DNA from: Spodoptera frugiperda
Taxonomy: Eukaryota; Arthropoda; Insecta; Lepidoptera; Noctuidae
Assembly (NCBI RefSeq): GCF_023101765.2
Contig: NC_064229.1
Span: forward strand, 7,292,473 to 7,356,472
Length of the DNA: 64,000 nucleotides
Direction: 5' to 3'
Positions 43,750 through 54,735 of the stretch are shown one piece after another. Below the pieces are notes generated by a model that saw nothing but the letters and a program-made list of their open reading frames with translations, ran no database searches and had not been told where the DNA came from. Each line of letters starts with the position of its first letter. Position 1 is the stretch's first letter. Both the position numbers and the translations under genes were made by a program.

Positions 43750-46585
43750 CCATGCATTTAGACCGGGAATTATTGATCTGTATTCAATTTCATACCTTTT
43801 TCATTTTTATAATGTTTAAATAGTAATATTTTTGGCCTAAGTACGTTAAACAATAATAATTTTATTTTTTATTTAGTTTATATTTTTTTGAGGAATTGAA
43901 ACTCTTTGCTGTAAATTCCTTTTTTAAATTCCGTTGTCGTAAGCGTGGATTTGTTTACATACTATTAAAGCTTTTAATAAATATATTGTGACACGTAATA
44001 TAAAGGATTTTGGTTAAGTATAGTTTTAAATAAGACTATAATGGTTTTTCAATAGTCGGTTTAATTTAATTCAGAGTATTAAATATTTCAACATCTTGTT
44101 TGAATCATTGAGAGATAAAAGTTACTGAATATCTACTTTATTTATTAAAGTTAGAGTTCATTTTAATCTGCATCTTTGTTACGGTAAAGTATAAGCATAT
44201 TATAATGATTGAATGAATGAATGAATTGAATAAATGAATGAGAACAGATTTATACACATTTACCTTAAGGGAGTAGGTATGTGTAATGTTTATTTGTCCA
44301 TATTTAGTATATCATATTCTTAGGTATTTATGTATTAATATTTGAAGCGTCGATCAACTAGTTAGTTACAGTTGATCGAAAGGTTGAAGGCAAATTCATT
44401 TGATTTCTATTTTCTTTGATCACGTAAAGTATGTTATTTACGCCATTGGTGTTCTGTACCAACCTGTTGGTCGAATGTTTGCAACTGCTGGTCAAGGGGT
44501 CTCGGGTTCGATTCCCAGTTCGGGTAATGTATTGCTGGGCTTTTTTCGGCTTTTCGATTTTTTTCTAGTAGTACGAATTTCTCAGTAGTAGCACGGAGTC
44601 TGGAATTATGCCTAGTATAATATGGCAATATACTCACTGTTACATGGGAATTATAACACAAATGGTGAAAAGTGGATATACATTGTATAGTGACATTACA
44701 TGCCGTAATGCGCACCTCTGCCTGCCCCCTTCATGTCTGAAGACATGACGATACGACGACGTCGACATAAGTCTGCTGTTTACTGTAAACGAGTATGATG
44801 GGGTAATGATGAAGATGGATTGGAATAAGGTTATTATGAATAAAACAATACACAAAACGCCAATTTTTATTAAAAACGAAACAATAAAAAATGCGTTATT
44901 GTCATCCAGTCGAACACTTTATCAAGACAAAATCTTAAACAAACCGGATAACCGAATCTGCGGCTTCACCAACGTTGCCTTGTGATAAAAGTATCATATG
45001 TTGGGATTAACTATTTGGACCAGATTATGGCTTGCTGTGGTCCAAATTTAAGACCGATTTCTTTAGCCATGATTGAGTAACAAACATACACACAAACTCA
45101 CAAATCTTCGCATTTAAAATATTAGTAAGATAATTATACGAAATAGTTACGTAAGGTGCTTTACAACGTATATTACATTTCGAAAATTAAAGAACGATTA
45201 CGGGTTTTTTTCTGAAAACGTTGATACAAATATTTTATTACGAATTTTTTTATTTATTGGGTTATGCTATATTCAAAAATGTACGAGTATAAAGAATGTT
45301 ATATGAGTATAATATATTACTTAAAAATGCGTCAAAATTTTAACTTTTCGAACTTCTGGCAGTATTTTAAGTACCTCATTAATATAAACTAATTTACTTA
45401 AGAACTCATATGTTTGGTTTATTAAATTAATACCTCTGAATCTTAAATTAACACTAACAGAAAGATAGCTTTGATAACAAAATGATAGATTGTGAACGCA
45501 TGAAATAAATTAAATATGTACATTACAAATAATATTCCACAATAATAACATACAAGGTAACTATAAAATTAAACATACTTTATCCCATATAAGTCAAAGT
45601 AGAATCTCAGTTGTATTAATTTTTGAGAAATATTGTAAAACATAGCGGTGTTTATGGTAAAGGTATATATAGCTCCAATCCTAAATTGATTTTGATAACT
45701 TAATTAAAGTAGATTACATTGTAATAGCTTTAAAAAAAACATGTCCAAAAAACGTTAGTTAATTATTTTGAAGATTAGTTAAATTATAATGTAATAGTTT
45801 CAAAATAAATCCAGAAGTGTCTAAAGAATTTTAGGGATAGTGTTTTCCGATTCAGTCATACAAAATTGAAGATAAAATCAGTCGAGCAGCCTGTTGTATA
45901 AACACGACATCTGTGGACAAAAATACGTATTAGAATAATAATTATGCAAAACCTTATATCATGAGAAAACCTCGAGGTATCTCTGATGCTAATAGTAAAA
46001 GGCAGAAAGACTCGTTAATGACTTAAATTGAGAAGTTTACAGGAATCTCTACTTTGTTCTAGTGAATATTAAAAATAAATTACCTAGACGACTGCTCGTT
46101 AAGGCAGCAACTCTGCTTCTTACTGCACAAGACTGTTCAGCTCAACACGACTGAAAATGACATAAAAAGACTTTTTAACAACTTGTACTATGGTGAACCG
46201 CGTTCCTGAGGAAAAAATGAGGTTTAATTGTATTACAACATTGCTATGTTACATATTATACTTTATATTATAATATATTATATACAATTGTATACATAGG
46301 AAAAAAATAAGTTTATATAAACTTATTTTTTTTCAATATACAAGAGACTTCCATTACTGGCCGAAAGACACAGAGAGAAGAGAAGATATAAGAAGTATTG
46401 ATTATAGTTTCTTTAATATTAGTTACATTAATTGTATTGAAAAATAAACTCGATGTTGGAAGTTGTATTAAACATCTGACAACAGGCTCATTCCCAATAG
46501 CATAGAACTCATAAAATAACTGGTGAAAATTGGGTGTTACATTACATTGCGCACCTCTGCCTTCCTTTGCAGATATTAAAAGATT
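43750..46585. other. AT-rich spacer between units D and C
   Basis: Contains a family B SINE (44450-44735) and a short Helitron-like end near 45060-45132. No gene is seen. Confidence 0.5.
44450..44735 (+). mobile_element. tRNA-derived SINE (family B)
   Basis: The head holds GGTCAAGGGGTCTCGGGTTC and the B box GGTTCGATTCC, then TCGGGTAATGTATTGCTGGG. The body ends with GGTGAAAAGTGGATATACA and TAATGCGCACCTCTGCCTG. A reverse copy is at 62614-62815, split from its 3' end by an R1 insertion. Confidence 0.75.
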
Positions 46586-46588
46586 AAC

Positions 46589-46719
46589 GCCCGAATACTC
46601 AAACGCTACTCAATTTAATGTTGTACTTAAATATCGTGCTATCTCTGTCATTTTATAAAGAATTGTTAGTGACTACATTTAAGAGCGTCTTAAAATTCAG
46701 TAACGTTTGAATATTCGGA
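46589..46719. mobile_element. MITE family 2, copy 3
   Basis: Bounded by GCCCGAATACTCAAACGCTA and the inverse ending CGTTTGAATATTCGG. It lies just downstream of the unit C terminal exon. Confidence 0.78.
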
Positions 46720-46766
46720 TGTAAACAACATTACAAGACTGTATTTAGAAAAGAAATAATGTAGTC

Positions 46767-46931
46767 TCACCCCTGATTCTCATACATAAGCGTCATCCAC
46801 AGTTTCCTCAGATACTGCGCCGACATGACCCAAGGCACGCCGCTGTAGAAGATATGGTACAACGGCTCCACTGGGTACAGTACGTTCACGAGGAACGTGC
46901 CCACTAACATGAAGAAACATCTCGCATTCAT
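46767..46931 (-). CDS. Array unit C: predicted 54-residue membrane protein
   Basis: The terminal exon follows an acceptor TTCTGCTTCCAG (exon edge about 46949). The frame starts MNARCFFMLVGTFL and ends YENQG with TGA. An in-frame upstream ATG at 46941-46943 would add MVIR. One hydrophobic segment lies at residues 5-20 and a second, weaker one at 24-38, so a small membrane or secreted protein is possible. Upstream exons: 47368-47435 and a 5' exon ending at 47748. The exon start aligns base by base with that of unit B (GTCA...ATGAAT), which supports a shared start codon. The last bases (GG|GTGAGA) could be a donor, making this an internal exon. The family is not recognised. Confidence 0.45.
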   Translation of the reverse strand: MNARCFFMLVGTFLVNVLYPVEPLYHIFYSGVPWVMSAQYLRKLWMTLMYENQG

Positions 46932-46990
46932 TCTGATGACCATGACCTGGAAGCAGAATCAACAAGTAAGGCTCTAGAAGTAAAGTACAG

Positions 46991-47106
46991 TCATCATCAT
47001 CATCTTCATCATCATCAGCCGAGAGTCGTCCACTGCTGCACGAAGGCCTCCCCCTTAGTCTTCCACATAGAACAACAAGCCGCCACCTGTATCCACTGGC
47101 TCCCCG
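46991..47106 (-). mobile_element. RTE-clade LINE 3' end, copy 2
   Basis: Minus strand: GGAAGACTAAGGGGGAGGCC, then CAGTGGACGACTCTCGGCTG and a GATGAT tail. The order matches 40092-40206. It lies in the unit C intron. Confidence 0.7.
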
Positions 47107-47367
47107 TCAAAGTATAGTCAGGAATGGGAAATACAAAAGCTTGCATTTTAAGCGTGGGCGAAAGTAGGTATTTTTCATTATGAGTGTGGGAGAGGCATGC
47201 TTCGGTACGAACGTGCCGACTCAACTGAAGTGATACCACGGCTTCACAGAAAAATGGCGTGAAACAACTTGTGAGTGAGGTTACCGTACTGCCCAAGCCC
47301 CGATTCCCCGACAAGATCTATAAATACATGTTCTACAAATTCAATCAATTAAGTATTAGCAACATAC

Positions 47368-47435
47368 CTTTTGATCTGCTGAATTCTCTCTCTAAGCTTG
47401 AATTCAGGCCCTCCTATACTCTCCTCACCTGCCCC
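47368..47435 (-). other. Array unit C, second exon
   Basis: Flanked on the minus strand by TCTGTAATTCCAG and GTATGTTG. It is 68 nt. One frame is open, GPEFKLRERIQQIK in its second half, but its phase does not join simply to the MNARC frame through the nearest acceptor. It may be 5' UTR. Confidence 0.5.
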
Positions 47436-47747
47436 TGGAATTACAGAAAAAAAATATTAGACGTCAGATTATCTTAACTGTGAAAGTCTTCTAAATCAGA
47501 TCACGTTAAATTAACTTTGATTTTCAAGCACCATTGTTAAATAACGCTTAAAACATTTATCAATAAATAAAGCCTTATAAATAAATACATATCATTTAGA
47601 AAATCGCCATGTGTTTACTTCTTCGAATGCAATTGCAAAACCGCAAAGGCAACTTAACCTATTTTGTCAGCTATGTAAATCTCTTATTCTTAACCCAAAA
47701 CCAAAATTAGCAAGTCAATAACAATATGTTACAAAATACATACATAC

Positions 47748-47835
47748 CTCTTGCAAACTCGTGTGTCAAAATATCCTAGACGCAACTCTAAAGGTCAATA
47801 AACATTGCACTGCGCAGGCCTAATCGATACTTCGC
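47748..47835 (-). promoter_or_regulatory. Array unit C 5' exon and shared box
   Basis: The box at 47805-47829 reads TATCGATTAGGCCTGCGCAG on the minus strand. CTTTATATTG lies about 25 bases upstream as a TATA-like element. The exon ends TTTGCAAGAG|GTATGT, the same donor context as unit D. Confidence 0.6.
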
Positions 47836-47839
47836 AGCT

Positions 47840-50428
47840 ACAGGTACAATATAAAGATACATATATTATCATCAATTTGTAACACCCTACAGATAAACTA
47901 GGAACTAAAATCAAAGCTTGCCAAAAGCGATACTAGCGCCATTTAACAGATGTCATTTAAAATACAAGATGGCGGCGTGATTTATGATAGACTATATCAT
48001 GGTAGCTTATGGTTGAGGTCAACAATTTAGATGAATAACCTTTAGGTCAGTAGATTTGGTAACTGGAGATGGGGTTTTGACATAATATTCCATATAAAAT
48101 GTGTCAAAATTCTAATATTTTAGAGCACTAATAACTAAATCCACCAAGAGGTAGAACGACCAGCTGATAACCTACCAATTGGGATACTAACAGTAGATAG
48201 TCAAATGGTAATTTCCTACCTACTCACCTATAAGATTATATAAAAGGTAATGTTATTTTATACATTACACATATAGTATATCTGAACTGATTATTTACGA
48301 AAATGATTATGGTGCCAATTCTTACATGATTGACAAGGCACTGTTAATGTCTCAAGTGTTGGAGACAAACTTAGGTTATGGTAATCGCAAACCATCTATC
48401 AGACTTCCAGCAAACTTCGTTGCTACTGTGACATGCCACGAAAGGTCGGCAGGCCAGATCTGGTTTTGCGAATGTCTATGGGCGTTATCGATAGCCATCC
48501 ATCTGCTCATTTACAAAAATAAGGATATATTCTGAAAGTATTTGCGTGTTCATATGTCCCATAATTTATTAGCTCTAAAAACAGGCTCTAACGAACATTC
48601 TTTTTTATTATTACGAACACTGAGTAGACTATCAAATAATATGTACACTCGCAACCTATCGTTTACAAAAATAATCGAGGAAGGATCATTTTGGAGTAGT
48701 CATTCTTTCAAACTTTAAAGATGGTTGTGGATAAGAAACTAGACTGATAGGGAAAATTGATGTCTTTTATAATTTCTAACACTGTGACTGACAGAGCTAG
48801 ACTTCTTAATGAATCTATTTAGATTGAAAATTAAACAAACATATTCCTCCTATGAAACATTTATTTTATTATAAAGACACTTACAAGTACACATCAAGAA
48901 TTGCAGAGACGTTCCTAACACGGCAACATTCGACACAAGACTACGACAACTTTCAATATAATACAACGGCATGATGATGTTCAAACGGTAACACGATATT
49001 AAGAATACAGAGACGTTCTTTCCCTATACAACTAGTACACTTTTTTTCTTTGAGGAGGCAAAGTCATCCAATGACTTCTCCCGCCTTGGTTGAGGTGAGA
49101 GGGAGTGTCAGACTCTTACTGACTGAAAACCACCCCGTTCTTTCTCCTGTTTTGAGCCGGAGCCCCGGTAACCTGTTATGTTGTCCGCAGCTCCGGCTCG
49201 GGATATAACTAGAAACTTATGTAACCTTAACTTATGTATGACGTAACAGTACCACATTCATTACGTGGCAAGACTTATCTTAAATAACGTTAGAAAATGG
49301 GCACACTTATCAAAGGTAAACAGATCTTAAAATTCACAGAATTTCGAAGAACATGAAGTACGAGACAGTTATTTTAAATAATATTTACAAACGTTCTTTT
49401 TTTTCTAAAGACTTACATACTAGTACTTAGTTTAGATTTTCGTGGTGTATATTTTGCTACATTTCTTTAACTTCTAGATGAGGGGAGCGACCAAAAAGTG
49501 CAAGCATATTCTAAATACTATGGCACAGAAGAGAAGTAAAGAATGACACGGGTTTATCCAAAAACGTGGTGTCATTTTTAACAGGATATTGAGAGCAGAA
49601 GATAGTTTCTTTATGTAAAAAACCATCATTATTTTCCTTTTTATCCAACTGGGTTGGGATCCGAATCAGGCTTATCAGATTCGGTCCTAATTAACCAAAC
49701 CCAGATAGGAAAAAGACAGAAAAAAGATCAGTGAAACGTAGCAAATGTTTGTTATAAAAGACCTTAAATACAAGAGGTCCTTTATATTGGAAAATGCTTG
49801 CTGTTTTAATCGCTCACCTCTGACACTTATATCTATAACATGATAACATTTTTGGCGAATGTTTGTAATAACATAATAAGTCAATCTTGCAAACAATTTG
49901 ACTACAAAACAAAATGTTTACAAGATTTATTACAGCACTATTGACGACATGGTATTTTTAATGTGACATTTAAAAATGTTACTTAAAACTGTGTACATTA
50001 TATTAAAATTGAACTATTTTATCACATTTCTAAGGTACATTTTTAAATGTCGCAAAAAATTACTTGATATGCTATGCCGCCAATATGCACAAAAGCCATT
50101 GTAACCTTCCATTTACCAATACATAATCCAAATGCATTTTAGTTGTAGAAGTAGAAAGTAGAGCGTAGAAATTCAATATCACTCATTTAGTCCATATTCA
50201 GTGTGGGTGGTTCCTGTTGAAGAAACATATTCCATTTTAATAGTGCAACATAATGCATTGTGGTCCTTCGGTTCTAGGACCTCGTAGGACTAAAAGACCA
50301 CATTGCAAATTTATTATCTAGATAATCATTAATATTTTTTTCGTTTCTACAAACAAAAACTACTTATAAACACAAAGGTAAGTAAAATAATTAATCTTTG
50401 AAGTTAATTTATTTGCAAATAACGACAA
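47840..50428. other. Spacer between units C and B
   Basis: Apart from an R1 3'-UTR fragment at 49053-49203, no gene or named element is seen. Frames at 48326-48535 and 49687-49896 lack coding character. Confidence 0.5.
49053..49203 (-). mobile_element. R1-clade LINE 3'-UTR fragment
   Basis: Reverse copy with CTTCTCCCGCCTTGGTTGAG, AGAGTGTCAG-type and CCGGAGCCCCGGTAACC landmarks. Only the final 150 bp is present. Confidence 0.8.
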
Positions 50429-50749
50429 AATAGGGTAGATGACTAATTTTTATTTTAATGTCCGTCTTGTAGATTATTTAAAAATATTAGACACGTATTT
50501 TTTATTTTCTTACGGAAACAAATACTTTCGAAGATATATCCATTTTAAATATCGCGTGACGTCACTTTAGAGTACGTTTTATACTCTATAGTGACGTAGT
50601 TAGCTCCCACTCCTAAACTTTGATTCGTTTTATCTAAGTATTGTTATCTTATATGACAAAATAAAAAAATACGTGTCTAATATTTTTTTATTACCTAACT
50701 GACGGACTAATTAGATTTTTAATTTTCATACCCTGTCATCATCCCTATT
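50429..50749 (-). mobile_element. MITE family 1, copy 3
   Basis: Full-length, bounded by AATAGGGTAGATGAC and ATGACAGG / TCATCATCCCTATT. It abuts the coding end of array unit B; the UAA stop of unit B overlaps the MITE edge. Confidence 0.82.
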
Positions 50750-51002
50750 ATATGAGATAAAACAATAAGATGATACCAACCTCAATCTGCATTATATATT
50801 CTTTAAACCGTTTCCATTGTTCCTTTATTGCATTGATTAGCGGTCTAGTATAATATCGTATAAGAAAATAATTTAAATTCATTCCTAATAGTAATCTTTC
50901 TATGATGTAGTCTAAGACAATAAATGTGGCTATTGTGGGGATGAGCTTCTTTAATTCTATCCCGTCGTTTTCCACGAACCGTGCTTCTCGTACCACATTC
51001 AT
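50748..51002 (-). CDS. Array unit B: predicted 84-residue protein with hydrophobic segment
   Basis: The terminal exon follows acceptor TTTTCAG (exon edge 51016). The frame starts MNVVREARFVENDG, at the position equivalent to the unit C start. A hydrophobic stretch is at about residues 20-40 (LIPTIATFIVLDYIIERLLLG). A basic, aromatic C-terminal part follows with YYTRPLINAIKEQWKRFKEY, so a single-pass membrane protein is possible. The final ten codons run into the MITE at 50749, which overlaps the stop. GAG|GTTGGT nine codons before the end could instead be a weak donor. Upstream exons: about 51938-52036 and 52289-52405. The family is not recognised. Confidence 0.5.
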   Translation of the reverse strand: MNVVREARFVENDGIELKKLIPTIATFIVLDYIIERLLLGMNLNYFLIRYYTRPLINAIKEQWKRFKEYIMQIEVGIILLFYLI

Positions 51003-51937
51003 CTTGAAACAGTGACCTGAAAAGTTTTGTAACAAGTATACAAAAATGTAAAAGGTTTTGTGTAGGTGTTTCACTACATAGTATAAAACAATGTCACTTT
51101 CTCTGTCTCTATATCTCTTAGTATGCTTAAACCGACCGCATTTGAATGCGGTTTGTTCACAAAACAAAAACAAAAACCTTCCTCTTATCTTATTAGATCT
51201 ATCTTAAGAGAAAGGTTTTTATGTATAATACATACATAATTATATCACCACTGCACCCATGAGAAGCTGGGGCGAGTCGCTAGTAATTAATAAAAAGCTG
51301 TATTGTATTATCTATCATCAAACATATCGGGCACCATTTCAGAGTTTATTCATTGAAAATCCTAAAAATTTTTCGTCAAACACATGTGGCAAACTTGCGA
51401 CCGCATGCTCAGCAGTCGCGCTTAACACCCATTAGATCAAAAAGGGATTTTGTGTCAATGTGTAAGAAAAAGGAAAGAAATATTACTTAAGTCCAAGTTT
51501 AATATTATTTTTACGTATGCAGAATAAGTAAATGATATTAACATGAAATTTAATTTAATAGTAAAATATATTACATAAAAATAACATTGTATCGCGCGAA
51601 TTACTTAAAACTTTTTCATCTCAATAACCGTACAATCCTATTATTAAGCTATTAAGTAAAAAATAGTTTTTTTATTATATAAAATTGCTGAACAAATTGA
51701 AAATTGAAAATTGCAAAACATCAAAGAAAAATACCTAACTGAAATATTATTTATTTTGGCCTAAATTTGACTTCAATAAAATGAACAGCGGTCCCAGAAT
51801 CGACCCTAGTGGTATCCCTATAACTGAAGCAATCTTTATGATGCTTTGATTTAATAAATTTACTATTTGTAATATTTTTCAATTCCAAAGTACATATTAC
51901 ATATATATTGAAACAAACTACTGAAATACCTGTAAAT

Positions 51938-52036
51938 AATCCTCGAAAAACTTCTACTGACTGTCCGAAGGCGCTGCTTTAAGGCCTTAAGGCGCACCCG
52001 AAGGTGCTTCAGTAACGAGGAACCACTCCCTCTGAA
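51938..52036 (-). other. Array unit B, second exon
   Basis: On the minus strand it starts AGGGAGTGGTTCCTCG after TTTCAG and ends ATTTACAG|GTATTT. It begins like the second exon of unit A (AGGGCGTGGTCCTGAG), shares GCGCCTT-rich sequence and has nearly the same length. No start codon is present, so it is probably 5' UTR. Edges are approximate. Confidence 0.5.
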
Positions 52037-52288
52037 ACCAGGAAAATAAAACTGATTTAAATCACCAATCTTTAATCACTTAATCCCAAAACATCACTGG
52101 AAAATCAAGTAACATTTGCGAAATTCATTCCCTAATATCTTTAAAAATCATGAAAGATAGTCACACGAAAGTTCGATGATTCAAAATGGCAGCTGCTCCT
52201 GTATCAAAGGTCCACTTATCAAAACCCCATTCACGGACAACTTCCAAATAAAATAACAAATAATTTACATTTCCAAACATTACTTCAC

Positions 52289-52407
52289 CTTATATCACTG
52301 AAGGAATAATAAAAACGTTAAATTAGTTAAGAAACACCTTTAAAACCGACAACGCCAAATGCACGTACGAGACAACACCTTACTGCGGCAAAAAGGACCA
52401 ATCAATA
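52289..52407 (-). promoter_or_regulatory. Array unit B 5' exon and shared box
   Basis: The box at 52383-52407 reads TATTGATTGGTCCTTTTTGC, then CGCAG, on the minus strand. The exon ends GATATAAG|GTGAAG, comparable to AAATAAG|GTAGGT in unit A. No clear TATA motif is seen upstream. Confidence 0.55.
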
Positions 52408-52973
52408 ATTCCTGGGGCCCAACTCATCATGGGTCTGAATACAGCCACAGACAAACCGCTTACAGATAAATTCAGGTCCTTCCTGAAGTTGGTCCTACAG
52501 ATCCGACCAACACAACTCTTACAGTTCCAACCGACACAACATAACCTCAATCTTTAAATGGTAATAATTGGAATGAAATGCTATATATTTTTATAAACAA
52601 GATACAAAATGACATTGTACAGTTCAATAATCAAAAATTCAGTTACATGAGACCATAAGCCAAGTGCTCATTCTATTAATTTTGATATAATGACAAGCGT
52701 GAATACAGCGGCGTATATTTGTCAATGGCTCATACAAAGTGCTGCTATCTATGATACTTTGGTAAAACTCATTGCGTTGTGTTTGAGGTTACATGGGGTT
52801 AATTACAAAATATCTAAAATTTTGGCTTGTGATTGTTATTAGAGGCATACGTTAAGAGGGATAGTTAAAATATTATGTCATTAATTTCATTACTATATGT
52901 AGGTATTAATATTACAGATATCAACATATGTTTGATAACTGTCTAAGATCGCCACGCCATCTATTTTGAAGTT

Positions 52974-53128
52974 TCCGGAGCTGCGGACTACCTAGCGGGT
53001 TTACCGGGGCTCCGGCTCGACGGGCAGGAGTAGGAACGGGGTGGTTTTTAGTCAGTAAGAGTCTGACACTCCCTCTCGCCTCGCCCAAGGCGGGAGAAGT
53101 CATTGGATGATTTTCCACCATGATAAAA
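52974..53128 (+). mobile_element. R1-clade LINE, 155-bp 5'-truncated insertion
   Basis: The last part of the R1-clade 3' UTR is flanked by a perfect 15-bp target duplication, ATCTATTTTGAAGTT, at 52959-52973 and 53129-53143. It has a very short A-rich tail. The undecayed duplication implies a fairly recent insertion. Confidence 0.88.
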
Positions 53129-53684
53129 ATCTATTTTGAAGTTGGCGTGATTTGCAAAATGTTATGTTATTTGATTGACTAATCTCTCATCTAGATTTTT
53201 ATATTTGGACACATATTTATGTTTGGGATTAATTACTTATTATTTTATCAATGGCTACTCTATTTTTCATAAATACACTAAGTGTATTTAAATGTTCTAA
53301 AACTAATCTAAATTCTAAAGCTGCTATTTTGGAAACACTATTTAGAATTAATTATGTACAACTAAGTATACACCTATTGTGAAATGTGGATTGAATTAAT
53401 CGGGACAAAGCTAAACTATTTGAATAGGTATATAAATATTAACACTACAATTTCTGATTGAATTCTATATTATAATGTTTCACACAATCAAGCTTAAGTA
53501 TAAGAAATGCAAAGAATTACACATAGGTATAAATGTTTACACCCGTATACGATTTTTTGACATGACATGGAAATATATTAAGAATTTAAGAATATTTTCT
53601 GAAAATCGACCACTACGACAACCGACAATAAATGTTTGAAACCATCAAAGAAAGGAAAACTCATGTGCTTGAAATAATTATTTC

Positions 53685-54065
53685 TTAATGCACAATATCC
53701 AAACTAAAAACACGAGCTACGAACACTTGCTGAGGCAGCAACTGTCCGTCTTTTATGGTTTTTGGGTGGCGGATACAAATACAGTCTTCGCGCTCCAGCT
53801 GCCTGCCGAGTCTGGACTCGATAGCTTTTTTATCTTTCGCTTTAAAAATTCCTTGATCGACGACAAGGAACGTCATCCTGCCAAACCATAATTTTTCGTT
53901 AAATTGGTTTGAGAGCTGAAAGTCCTTGACAAGACCGACACCCGACACCATACTGTTACAATATTCCATGTAATGCCCGGGTCGTCGCAGTTCGTTTACA
54001 GGTAGATCCGCGTCTACTAACTCATTGTCGTCTGAATTGTTAGCTACATAGAACACGTTACCCAT
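53685..54065 (-). CDS. Array unit A: predicted 126-residue soluble protein
   Basis: The terminal exon follows acceptor TATTTTCAG (exon edge 54091). The frame starts MGNVFYVANNSDDNELVDAD and ends FSLDIVH with a stop. It is balanced in composition, with no signal peptide and no membrane segment. An acidic N-terminus is followed by a segment with FGRMTFLVVDQGIFKAKDK and a Cys pair in EDCICIRHP. Codon use and length argue for a real gene. I see no known domain. The upstream exons (56395-56493; 56753-about 56892) carry no start and would be 5' UTR. It does not resemble the unit B or C products, although the 5' exons are related. Confidence 0.6.
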   Translation of the reverse strand: MGNVFYVANNSDDNELVDADLPVNELRRPGHYMEYCNSMVSGVGLVKDFQLSNQFNEKLWFGRMTFLVVDQGIFKAKDKKAIESRLGRQLEREDCICIRHPKTIKDGQLLPQQVFVARVFSLDIVH

Positions 54066-54212
54066 CTCTCGATCTTAAGCGCGATGGTATCTGAAAATAT
54101 GAAAGAAGAACATAGAATTTGGTAATTCATTAATATGGCTTTACTTACGTTCATGCAATTCGGTTTAGGCGATAGCAATTAAAACGTAAATCTTATATAA
54201 TGTATGGAGACG

Positions 54213-54735
54213 AATAGGGTAGATAACTAATTTTTATTTTAATGTCCGTCTTGTAGATTATTTTAAAACATAAGACACGTATTTTTTATTTTTTTAGCGA
54301 AACAAATACTTTTGAGTTTATATTCATGAGGTATTTGCTCCCACTTTGACTAGTTTTGACTCGTTTTATTTTATGTATTGTTATCTTATATGACAAAATA
54401 AAAAATAAGTGCCTTAAAAAGGATTAGCAAGCTGAAATGGCAGCGGCCCGGTCACATTTGTCGAAGAACCGATGACCGTTGGGATAAACGTGTTCTAGAG
54501 TGGAGACCGCGTCTAGGCAAGCGTAGTGTGAGGCACCCTACAGCTAGATGGAGTGACGATATCCGCAAGGTGGCTGGTAGTGGTTGGATGCGTAGAGCTG
54601 AAGATCGAGCTCAGTGGCGTGCCATTGGAGAGGCCTATGTCCAGCAGTGGACGAGAACAGGCTGATGATAATAATGATGATGTCTTATACCTTTCCTAAC
54701 TGACGGACTAAATAGTATTTTAATTTTTATACCTT
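54213..54735 (-). mobile_element. MITE family 1, copy 4, split by an RTE fragment
   Basis: The left edge AATAGGGTAGATAAC and shared interior are clear, but the right edge is degraded (ends near TTTTATACC). An RTE 3' end is inserted at about 54411-54684. The MITE lies just upstream of the unit A coding exon. Confidence 0.7.
54411..54684 (+). mobile_element. RTE-clade LINE 3' end nested in a MITE
   Basis: Encodes the characteristic RTE C-terminus: a WSDDIRKVAGSGWMRRAED segment, then WRAIGEAYVQQWTRTG and a stop. A TGATGATAATAATGATG tail follows, the usual short tandem tail of RTE elements. It is 5'-truncated. A shorter relative is at 56064-56128. Confidence 0.82.

Noticed and set aside
46780..46965. 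61-codon minus-strand frame in the unit C terminal exon
   Set aside because: Overlaps the MNARC frame in another phase. The MNARC frame aligns with the unit B start and has a plausible membrane segment, so it was preferred; the alternative is not excluded.
48326..48535. 69-codon plus-strand frame between units C and B
   Set aside because: No splice or promoter context and no recognisable conservation; likely chance.
46767..51002. Idea that units B and C are odorant or gustatory receptor exons
   Set aside because: Only one or two hydrophobic segments are present and no receptor signature or additional exons were found.
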